DNA from: Thermococcus sp.
Lineage (GTDB): Archaea; Methanobacteriota_B; Thermococci; Thermococcales; Thermococcaceae
Assembly (NCBI GenBank): GCA_015522395.1
Contig: WAMH01000215.1
Span: 1-10,949 of the forward strand
DNA: 10,949 nucleotides
Reading direction: 5' to 3'
Below, piece after piece: positions 6,030 through 10,949 of this stretch (position 1 is its first letter; every line of letters begins with the position of its first letter). The notes below the pieces were generated by a model. It saw nothing but the letters and a program-made list of their open reading frames with translations, was not told the origin of the DNA and did no database searches. The position numbers and the translations under genes were made by a program.

Positions 6030-6869
6030 GTGGGTCAAGGAGAAGGCGACTGGAGGGAGCAGCTCAGGGAGAGACTCTTTGACCAGGAGGTCCTCGTGAG
6101 GATAAACGCCTTCTTCCTGACGTACTTTGGCTGGATCGCCTTCGGCGTTCTCTACGGCGTCATCGGGCGGTGGAGCGCAAACGTTACGGGGGACCTTCTG
6201 AGGTTACCCTTCACCTCCAGGGAGATGGTCGTGAGCCTAGTGAGCTTCACCCGGCACGTACCCCCTCTGTACTACCTATTCAATGGCGTTTACTACCTCG
6301 GCTTTGCCGGCTCGATAGCCCTCGTCGTGATCTACGTTCTGGTTTACATGAGGGACCTGGAGACCTCCGACAGGTTGCTCGGCATGTACCTAACCGGTTA
6401 CACAGTCGCAGGGATCATCTACCTCCTCTTCCACGTCTACGCTCCCCACGTGGTTTACAACCTCCCCGGGTACAGCTCGGAGAACACCCTGTTCACCAGG
6501 CAGGAGTTCGTCTTTCCGTCCCTTCACAACACGTTCATCACGATAAACATCATCGCCCTCTGGAAGTACCGCGACAGACTCGGCGGGAAGCTGCTGATCC
6601 TCATCAATTCCCTCGTCCCCTTTGCAACCCTCTTCCTCGGCCACCACTGGATATACGACATAATCGGTGGTATCGTCCTCGGAACCATAGTGTCGAGGCT
6701 TCCAATGAAGTGGGGGGTGGGAGCGTCGAGGTCCCTCTACAGGATGGAGCTCTCGTCCCTCCAGAAGGTGACTGCCATCAACCTCATTCTGGTTCTCATC
6801 GTCCTCATCCTAGCCGCAAGGCCCGAGAGGGCCGTTGAACTCCTGGGGAACCTCCTCGGGAACACCTGA
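6030..6869 (+). CDS. PAP2-family membrane phosphatase/phosphotransferase
   Basis: A 279-residue polytopic membrane protein. The PAP2 catalytic motifs are FPSLH (162-166) and GHHWIYD (204-210), giving His166, His206 and Asp210 as the expected active-site residues. The FPSLH plus GHHWIYD form recalls the Aur1/inositol-phosphotransferase branch, but phospholipid or polyprenyl-phosphate dephosphorylation is equally possible. Hydrophobic segments lie near 27-46, 83-107, 118-136, 168-178, 188-203, 209-222 and 248-263. The start is set at GTG 6030, because AGGTGG (6019-6024) lies five bases before it. GTG 6021 is in frame but falls inside that site and has none of its own. The gene ends 39 bases before a tRNA gene that has its own promoter. 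Confidence 0.85.
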   Translation: MGQGEGDWREQLRERLFDQEVLVRINAFFLTYFGWIAFGVLYGVIGRWSANVTGDLLRLPFTSREMVVSLVSFTRHVPPLYYLFNGVYYLGFAGSIALVVIYVLVYMRDLETSDRLLGMYLTGYTVAGIIYLLFHVYAPHVVYNLPGYSSENTLFTRQEFVFPSLHNTFITINIIALWKYRDRLGGKLLILINSLVPFATLFLGHHWIYDIIGGIVLGTIVSRLPMKWGVGASRSLYRMELSSLQKVTAINLILVLIVLILAARPERAVELLGNLLGNT

Positions 6870-6872
6870 GAA

Positions 6873-6888
6873 AAGCTTATAAATACCG
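6873..6888 (+). promoter_or_regulatory. TATA box of the tRNA-Thr gene
   Basis: AAGCTTATAAATACC, a near-ideal archaeal BRE/TATA element. Its centre is about 28 bp upstream of the first tRNA base at 6909. Confidence 0.75.
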
Positions 6889-6908
6889 GACGTTTTCCAT
6901 AGAACGGT

Positions 6909-6985
6909 GCCGGGGTAGCCTAGCTCGGCAGGGCGGCGGACTCGTAATCCGCAGGTCCCGGGTTCAAATCCCGGTCCCGGCTCCA
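6909..6985 (+). tRNA. tRNA-Thr (anticodon CGT)
   Basis: A complete cloverleaf without an intron. The acceptor stem GCCGGGG pairs with TCCCGGC (last pair G-U), and the D stem is GCCT/GGGC with GG in the loop. The anticodon stem is GCGGA/TCCGC around loop CTCGTAA, with CGT at 6943-6945 reading ACG. The T stem is CCGGG/CCCGG around TTCAAAT. The discriminator base is T and the 3' CCA is encoded. I found no second copy of its 3' end in the window that would mark an integrated element. Confidence 0.96.
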
Positions 6986-6990
6986 CAAAG

Positions 6991-6994
6991 TTTT
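6991..6994 (+). terminator. Short T run after tRNA-Thr
   Basis: TTTT begins six bases after the CCA end, suitable for stopping archaeal RNA polymerase after a tRNA. It lies between the tRNA and the stop codon of the convergent gene at 7007. Confidence 0.45.
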
Positions 6995-7006
6995 AAGCCT
7001 TCACGT

Positions 7007-7474
7007 TCAACTCCAACCAAGATACGCGTTCTTTATGTACGATCCCCAGACCACGAGGCCGTTCGCAACGTCCACCGACACCCTGACGGGTTCTCTAATG
7101 GAGGGGTTTACCACCACTATATACAGCGGACCCTTCACCGGGAACCTCCAGAACTGACTCACGTGGGTCGTATCCACCACATTAAACAGGCATGGAGCCG
7201 CTCTGCCCGCTTCAAGAAGACGGAGTCCACCGGAGTTCGTTATGCACACCGTGACCGGGCCAGAGGACTCAATCGAAAAGTGAACCATGCTCCACTGCGT
7301 TCCCCGAAGTTCGTATACCCTATAACCTCCCGGCCCGAGGGTGGCGACCTCCCGCAGGTGATACGGTGGCACCAGAAGAGAGAGTAGCAGAAAAGCGGAC
7401 ACCACAATGCCCATCGTTAGCAGGTAAGCTTCTTGCCGCCTTCCCCTGGGCATGGTGAACGGGAAGCGGTTCAT
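7007..7474 (-). CDS. Small membrane-anchored protein with beta-rich outer domain, function unknown
   Basis: Not recognised. From ATG 7474 it has 155 residues: a short basic N-terminus (PRGRRQE), one hydrophobic segment (about 17-36), then an outside domain with alternating hydrophobic, beta-strand-like segments (VYELRGTQWSMVHFSIESS, GPVTVCITN, PLYIVVVNP at 116-124, VRVSVDV). Cys77 and Cys95 could form a disulfide. The pattern vaguely recalls small beta-sandwich domains such as GOLD/emp24, but that is a guess. The start is chosen because GGTGAGG lies four bases upstream and the DNA before it turns AT-rich; a longer frame to 7663 is Phe/Asn-rich and looks non-coding. It converges on tRNA-Thr, 21 bases away, without an obvious own terminator. 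Confidence 0.7.
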   Translation of the reverse strand: MNRFPFTMPRGRRQEAYLLTMGIVVSAFLLLSLLVPPYHLREVATLGPGGYRVYELRGTQWSMVHFSIESSGPVTVCITNSGGLRLLEAGRAAPCLFNVVDTTHVSQFWRFPVKGPLYIVVVNPSIREPVRVSVDVANGLVVWGSYIKNAYLGWS

Positions 7475-7683
7475 ATTCCTCACCCAATTGTTATTTATGA
7501 AACAGCATCTTTTAAAATTATTCCAAAAATTGCTGCTAATTCGTACTAAAAATACAAAATCCAGCAAAAAATGGGAATTTTTGACAATAATGTACAGAAC
7601 TGCAAATCCTTCAAGACGGGGTTTAAACAGCAAACCGTGAGTCACCATGTAATTTATAAGCACGAACCGACGGAAGTGAGAGC
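7475..7683. promoter_or_regulatory. AT-rich divergent intergenic region
   Basis: By hand count 7491-7660 is about 31% GC, and 7491-7600 about 25%, far below the flanking genes. For the minus-strand gene, TTTTAAAA-type sequence at 7510-7518 is placed to start transcription near 7488, ahead of its GGTGAGG site. For the EamA gene, TTTATAAG at 7653-7660 predicts a start around 7680-7683, at or just before ATG 7684. Between them are spaced inverted repeats CAAAAATT (7524-7531) / AATTTTTG (7576-7583) and TTGCTG (7530-7535) / CAGCAA (7562-7567). No convincing gene is present. Confidence 0.55.
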
Positions 7684-8526
7684 ATGGATGACGAGACAGG
7701 GGGAACTCTGCTGGCCCTGCTGGGGATGACAGTTTACGGCATTGAACCGGTCATCATAAACGCCAACCCCTCGGCCCCCATTGGTTTTGCGGCCCTCTCG
7801 GCAACCGTTGCATCGCTTATCCTGTGGCCGGCGATGATCTACACTGGGGGAACGGCTGAGATAAGGGAAAACCCATCCCAACTCTGGAAGGGGGCGCTCG
7901 TTGGCCTCTTTGGAACGGCACTCGCCTACACCGCCTATTCCTACGGGGCCAGAATGAGCACGGCGGTCAACGCGGCCATAATAACCAGGAGCGAGGTTCT
8001 GTGGTCTATCGTCCTCTCGTGGTCGATACTGAGGGAGAGAATTAACGGTCGCTTCCTGGGTTCCGTGTTCCTCATCCTGACGGGATTGATGGTCCTGATA
8101 ACCGGTGGCGGAAAGGTTAAGCCCCACCCCGGTGACCTTCTGCTCCTCCTCGTCCCGCTCTTCTGGCAGATTGGGCACGTCATAGCGAAGCGCCTTCCCT
8201 ACGGCCCGCTGACGATAGCAACCCTTAGAAACACCTTCGGAGCACTTCTGCTGGCTCCAGCCGCGCTTGCCGGGGGAATGGAACCAACGCGCTTTGCCCT
8301 CCTAGAGGGTCTAATGATAGCCCTCGGCCAGGTCATCTGGTACGGTGCGATCAAGAGGATAAACCTCTCAAAAGCAACGGCAATAATAACACCCGCTCCG
8401 GTCGTTGCGATGGTTCTGTCGATCACGTCAGGAGAAAAGCTCACCGCTCTGAGCGTTCTGAGCTTCATTCTTGTGAGCGCGGGCACACTTGGGGCCGTGA
8501 GAACAGAGAGCGAGCTCAGAACTTGA
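7684..8526 (+). CDS. EamA/DMT-superfamily transporter
   Basis: A 280-residue integral membrane protein with about ten hydrophobic segments arranged as two similar halves (about 5-140 and 150-272), the hallmark of drug/metabolite transporters of the EamA type. Typical features are the PVIINANPSAPI segment in the first half, a helix ending in LRERI near the middle of the first repeat, and a short basic/Gly linker (GGGKVKPHPGD) between halves. The substrate cannot be told from sequence; relatives export amino acids or other metabolites. The ribosome binding site GGAAGTGAG is weak, and the TATA position suggests a very short or absent leader. It ends inside the convergent glycosyltransferase gene, sharing 11 bp with it. 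Confidence 0.88.
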   Translation: MDDETGGTLLALLGMTVYGIEPVIINANPSAPIGFAALSATVASLILWPAMIYTGGTAEIRENPSQLWKGALVGLFGTALAYTAYSYGARMSTAVNAAIITRSEVLWSIVLSWSILRERINGRFLGSVFLILTGLMVLITGGGKVKPHPGDLLLLLVPLFWQIGHVIAKRLPYGPLTIATLRNTFGALLLAPAALAGGMEPTRFALLEGLMIALGQVIWYGAIKRINLSKATAIITPAPVVAMVLSITSGEKLTALSVLSFILVSAGTLGAVRTESELRT

Positions 8527-9184
8527 GGTACGCCTTTACAAACCTCAGAACGTCCCTCGCCCCGAAGCGCCCCGCCCTGTTCGGATCGTATATCATACTC
8601 ACCGGTATCTCCCTTATTCTAGCGCCCATCTTTGCGGTTTTGAAGAGCATCTCCGTCTCAACCTCATAGCGATCGCTCTCTATCTCCGGCAGGAACTCCC
8701 GCCTAAAGGCCCGAAAGCCGCTCTGGGTGTCATAAACGTACGTTTTAAGCTTTAAACGTATGAGCCTCGTCGTGATGATATTGCTCAACCTCCTGTGGAG
8801 TGGTCTCTTCCCGGCTTCCTCGACCTTTCTGGCCCCTATCACAACGTCCGCCTCCCCGTTTACTATCGGCCCGAGGAGCTTGATGATGTCCTCCGGTTTG
8901 TGCTGGCCGTCGGCGTCCATGAAGACCACCACGTCTCCTGCGGAGTTCTTCACGCCCTCCCGCATCGCACAGCCCTTGCCGCAGTTCCCTTTAAGTTTAA
9001 TGACCTTTATCCGGGGGTCCTTCTCCGCAAAGGCCCTCGCGGCTTCGTAAGTCCCATCTAAGGAGCCATCGTCGACCACTATCACTTCATCGACGAAGTC
9101 GGGAATTCTCTCAAGCACTCCCAGAAGGCGCTTTTCCTCGTTGTATGCGGGTATAACAACACTTATCCTCTTTCCCTTCAGCAT
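8516..9184 (-). CDS. GT2 glycosyltransferase, DPM1-like
   Basis: A 222-residue soluble family-2 glycosyltransferase with nucleotide-sugar motifs VVIPAYNEE (9-17), VDDGSLDGT (37-45), NCGKGCAMREG (67-77), the metal-binding DAD (90-92, in MDADGQH) and the acceptor-side YDTQSGFRAF. It has no C-terminal membrane helices, so it is like the short, peripheral dolichol-phosphate sugar synthases. Expected role: moving a sugar from a nucleotide donor to a polyprenyl phosphate on the cytosolic membrane face, for N-glycans or envelope glycolipids. The sugar is unknown. Its ATG shares one base with the panB stop (TGATG), with GGAGG seven bases upstream, so it is translated from the panB transcript. The pairing with CoA synthesis has no obvious metabolic reason. 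Confidence 0.9.
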   Translation of the reverse strand: MLKGKRISVVIPAYNEEKRLLGVLERIPDFVDEVIVVDDGSLDGTYEAARAFAEKDPRIKVIKLKGNCGKGCAMREGVKNSAGDVVVFMDADGQHKPEDIIKLLGPIVNGEADVVIGARKVEEAGKRPLHRRLSNIITTRLIRLKLKTYVYDTQSGFRAFRREFLPEIESDRYEVETEMLFKTAKMGARIREIPVSMIYDPNRAGRFGARDVLRFVKAYLKF

Positions 9185-10038
9185 CAGTCGTCCTCCAGCC
9201 TCTCAAGGGCCTTTTGGGCCTTTTTCCTGAAGTCGTCCTTGTCGAGGAACTCCCAGTAGTGCTCCTTCGCGGGGAACTCTCCGGCTTTGACCTCCTCGCG
9301 GTAGCTCTCGAGCGCCAGTCTTATCATTCCGCCAATGTCGGCGTACTTCTTGACGAAGGGTGGAACCTCCTCGTAGATTCCAAGGAGGTCGTGCCACACC
9401 AAAACCTGGCCATCGACCCAGGGGCCGGAGCCGATTCCTATGGTGGGGATTGAGATTTCCTCCGTTACGAGCCTCGCGACGTCGGCGAGTGTGAACTCAA
9501 GGACAACGGCGAAGGCACCGGCCTTTTCGAGTGCCCTTGCGTCGCGGAGTATCTCCTCAATCCCCTCCTCGGTCTCGCCCATTAACCTGTAGCCGCCAAG
9601 CCTCAAATAGCGCTGCGGCGTTAAGCCAGTGTGCCCCATCACTGGGATACCCATCCTGACCAGCTTTCTCACGAGCTTTCTGTGGTCGTGGCCACCTTCT
9701 ATCTTCACCGCATCAGCCCCGGCCTGGATGAGCCTCACCGCGTTCCTCAGACCCTCGTCGGTGTCTATCTCGTAGCTCCCGAAGGGCATGTCCGCTAAAA
9801 CGAGCGCGCGCTTTACCGCCCTGGAGACAGCCCTCGTGTGGAATATCATCTGCTCCATGCTGACGTTCAGCGTGTTCGGCTCGCCGTAGACCACCATGCC
9901 GAGGGAATCCCCGATGAAGATTATGTCCATCCCGGCTTTGTCCGCTATGAGCGCGGAGGGGTAATCGTAAGCAGTTACCATCGCTATCTTTTCCTTCCCC
10001 TTCATCTCGATTATGCGCCTCGGCGTTACCTCCCTCAT
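9184..10038 (-). CDS. panB: 3-methyl-2-oxobutanoate hydroxymethyltransferase (ketopantoate synthase)
   Basis: A 284-residue PanB of normal length. It transfers a hydroxymethyl group from methylene-tetrahydrofolate (or the archaeal pterin equivalent) to 2-oxoisovalerate, giving ketopantoate, the first committed step towards pantothenate and CoA. Metal and substrate residues fall in the family positions: Asp44 (IGDSLG), Asp83 (ADMPFGSY), Glu114 (KIEGG); catalytic Glu181 is in VVLEF. GHTGLTPQ (135-142) is the strong PanB signature. Start ATG 10038 (MREVTPRRI) is chosen because GGTGGTGAC directly precedes it; an ATG six codons earlier (10056) lacks a site. It is first in an operon with the GT2 gene and divergent from archease. 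Confidence 0.96.
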   Translation of the reverse strand: MREVTPRRIIEMKGKEKIAMVTAYDYPSALIADKAGMDIIFIGDSLGMVVYGEPNTLNVSMEQMIFHTRAVSRAVKRALVLADMPFGSYEIDTDEGLRNAVRLIQAGADAVKIEGGHDHRKLVRKLVRMGIPVMGHTGLTPQRYLRLGGYRLMGETEEGIEEILRDARALEKAGAFAVVLEFTLADVARLVTEEISIPTIGIGSGPWVDGQVLVWHDLLGIYEEVPPFVKKYADIGGMIRLALESYREEVKAGEFPAKEHYWEFLDKDDFRKKAQKALERLEDD

Positions 10039-10121
10039 GTCACCACCTTCAACCATTTCGACGGCGGTCTAATTAACGGTTTCGATTGGTGGGATTTATA
10101 AGCTAAGGCCGGGAAAGTGGG
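10039..10121. promoter_or_regulatory. Divergent promoter, panB (-) and archease operon (+)
   Basis: GATTTATAAGC at 10093-10103 contains a near-palindromic TTTATAA that can serve both strands. On the plus strand it predicts a start at about 10122-10125. On the minus strand (GCTTATAAATC) it predicts a start near 10070 with a 30-nt panB leader. TTAATTA at 10070-10076 is a second possible minus-strand TATA element. Confidence 0.55.
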
Positions 10122-10250
10122 ATGGGGAATGACGTGGACGATGAATGGGAATTCTTTGAGCCTTTGAAAGTTGGTGGAACACCCTCCGAAAAGCTCATCC
10201 GGGAGATGAGAGACGACAGAGAAAGGAGAATTATGGGTGAGGTGGCGGAG
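10122..10250 (+). other. Open 43-codon stretch in frame with archease; leader or N-terminal extension
   Basis: From ATG 10122 the frame runs without a stop into archease, encoding an acidic, charged segment (MGNDVDDEWEFFEPLKVG, then a helix-like SEKLIREMRDDRERRI). ATG 10122 sits where the TATA box at 10095-10102 predicts transcription to begin, so a leaderless start is possible. The archease proper has its own strong ribosome binding site just upstream of 10251, and known archeases start there. This stretch is therefore either a long 5' leader, an alternative longer archease, or the remnant of a small upstream gene. The helix segment faintly resembles antitoxin C-termini, but I would not call it one. 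Confidence 0.4.
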
Positions 10251-10679
10251 ATGCGGGAATGGGAGCACTACGAGCACACCGCCGACATAGGCATCCGCGG
10301 ATACGGCTCAACGCTTGAAGAGGCCTTCGAGGCGGTTGCCTTAGCACTCTTCGACGTCATGGTGGACGTGAGAAAGGTTGAACCTATAGAGTGCCGCGAG
10401 GTTGAGGTGGAAGGCGAGGACCTGATGGCCCTCCTGTACAACTTCTTGGAGGAGCTTCTAGTGCTCCACGACATGGAGGGACTCGTCTTCGGCGATGTAA
10501 CGGTTGAGATTGAGAAGGATGGGGATGGCTACAGACTGAAAGCCAGGGCTTGCGGTGAGCCTCTTGACTACGAGAAGCACGAGCCGAAGGAGGAAGTGAA
10601 GGCCATAACCTACCATGAGATGGAGATAAAGAGGTTGCCGGATGGGAGATGGATGGCCCAGCTGGTTCCGGACATATGA
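10251..10679 (+). CDS. Archease
   Basis: A 142-residue archease, full length, beginning MREWEHYEHTADIGIRGYGS and ending VPDI. Asp12 in HTADIG and the C-terminal Asp141 are family metal-site residues; KAITYHEM (117-124) is also typical. Archease is a small cytosolic cofactor that activates the RNA ligase RtcB in tRNA splicing. In Pyrococcus abyssi it is also reported to bind the adjacent-gene tRNA m5C methyltransferase, improving its solubility and site specificity. Start ATG 10251 is chosen because GAGGTGG lies five bases upstream and the protein then matches known archeases end to end. The methyltransferase gene follows after 9 nt, so an operon is nearly certain. Confidence 0.96.
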   Translation: MREWEHYEHTADIGIRGYGSTLEEAFEAVALALFDVMVDVRKVEPIECREVEVEGEDLMALLYNFLEELLVLHDMEGLVFGDVTVEIEKDGDGYRLKARACGEPLDYEKHEPKEEVKAITYHEMEIKRLPDGRWMAQLVPDI

Positions 10680-10686
10680 GGTGATC
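10678..10686 (+). promoter_or_regulatory. Perfect ribosome binding site overlapping the archease stop
   Basis: GAGGTGATC matches the 3' end of archaeal 16S rRNA over nine bases. It begins inside the archease TGA and ends two bases before ATG 10689. Ribosomes finishing archease are well placed to reinitiate on the methyltransferase, keeping the two products in step. Confidence 0.75.
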
Positions 10687-10688
10687 CA

Positions 10689-10949
10689 ATGAGCGCAAGG
10701 GACAGTATCAGGGAGGTAAACCCCTCTTTTTACGGGCGCTATTCAAAGCTCGAAGATACCGACGAGTTCTGGGAGTTCATAGTGAAACCTCTGAGGCAGA
10801 GCATAAGGGTGAACACACTGAAGGCGCCGCTCGAGGTCGTTGTTGAGAGATTGAGAGAGGAGTTCGAGCTTGAACCAATCCCCTGGGTTCGCGAGGGCTT
10901 CTTCATTAACGTTGACAACCTCGCGAAGGTTCCTGAGCACGGTTTGGGG
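10689..10949 (+). CDS. NOL1/NOP2/Sun-family RNA m5C methyltransferase, 3'-truncated by the window
   Basis: The first 87 codons of a methyltransferase, open to the window end. The visible part is the family's N-terminal RNA-binding region: PSFYGRYSKLED, LRQSIRVNTLKAP, then EPIPWVREGFFI and the start of the conserved KVPEHGLG. The catalytic SAM-binding domain with its two cysteines lies beyond the window. By family and by its position after archease it should be the counterpart of the Trm4-like tRNA m5C methyltransferase of P. abyssi, modifying cytosines in tRNA; an rRNA target cannot be excluded. It has an ideal ribosome binding site and is cotranscribed with archease. Confidence 0.92.
   Translation, partial: MSARDSIREVNPSFYGRYSKLEDTDEFWEFIVKPLRQSIRVNTLKAPLEVVVERLREEFELEPIPWVREGFFINVDNLAKVPEHGLG

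Noticed and set aside
6170..6838. 222-codon plus-strand frame inside the PAP2 gene
   Set aside because: Its translation is Arg/Pro/His-rich and out of frame with the clear PAP2 motifs; a shadow frame.
7452..7640. 62-codon plus-strand frame in the AT-rich gap
   Set aside because: It begins inside the opposite-strand gene and has no ribosome binding site; its Lys/Leu/Phe bias is explained by base composition.
7475..7663. 63-codon upstream extension of the small anchored protein
   Set aside because: It is Phe/Asn/Ile-rich because of AT-rich DNA, while ATG 7474 has a good GGTGAGG site and a TATA box falls inside the extension.
6909..7683. Integrated element at the tRNA-Thr gene
   Set aside because: No repeated tRNA 3' end and no integrase gene in the window; only AT-richness and an unknown small gene.
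1..10949. CRISPR array, insertion sequence or toxin-antitoxin pair
   Set aside because: No regularly spaced repeats, no transposase or Cas motifs, and no PIN-type toxin seen on either strand.

Overview
The window looks like chromosomal DNA of a hyperthermophilic euryarchaeon of the order Thermococcales, most likely a Thermococcus. The reasons are archaeal-only or archaeal-type genes (ABCE1/Rli1 with two ferredoxin clusters, archease, a CCA-encoding tRNA-Thr), GC-rich third codon positions, TATA boxes about 25-28 nt upstream of expected transcription starts, and GGTGGT or GAGGTGATC ribosome binding sites. The ABCE1 and archease proteins read very close to Pyrococcus/Thermococcus sequences known to me. 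No database search was possible.

Layout, left to right. Positions 3-530 (+) hold the 3' part of an unrecognised helical protein, cut by an in-frame amber codon at 336-338. It meets tail-to-tail a minus-strand AIR-synthase/HypE-like gene (527-1519). Next, all on the minus strand, come a secreted CWB2-type surface protein (1604-2815) with its own promoter, ABCE1 (3050-4822), and a two-gene unit of a small HAD phosphatase and a YigZ/IMPACT protein joined by an ATGA overlap (5961 down to 4910). A divergent promoter leads to a PAP2 membrane phosphatase (6030-6869, +), then a tRNA-Thr(CGT) gene (6909-6985). Convergent with the tRNA is a small membrane-anchored protein of unknown function (7007-7474, -). 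It is separated by an AT-rich stretch from an EamA-type transporter (7684-8526, +). The transporter runs tail-to-tail into a minus-strand pair: panB (9184-10038) and a DPM1-like GT2 glycosyltransferase (8516-9184). From a divergent promoter the plus strand then carries archease (10251-10679) and the start of a NOL1/NOP2/Sun RNA m5C methyltransferase (10689 to the window end).

Functional themes: translation and RNA (ABCE1 in ribosome recycling, tRNA-Thr, archease plus its known m5C methyltransferase partner), coenzyme A synthesis (PanB), cell envelope (CWB2 protein, GT2, PAP2, small anchored protein) and transport (EamA). This is mainly an ordinary core region. I found no CRISPR array, insertion sequence, defence island or clearly new multi-gene system. 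The points most worth checking are the amber-interrupted gene, the CWB2/helical/GGKH surface protein, the 43-codon open extension before archease placed exactly where its TATA box predicts transcription to start, the hairpin-rich gap downstream of ABCE1, and a changed ABC signature residue in ABCE1. The longest gene-free stretches are 2816-3049 and 7475-7683, both under 300 bases.
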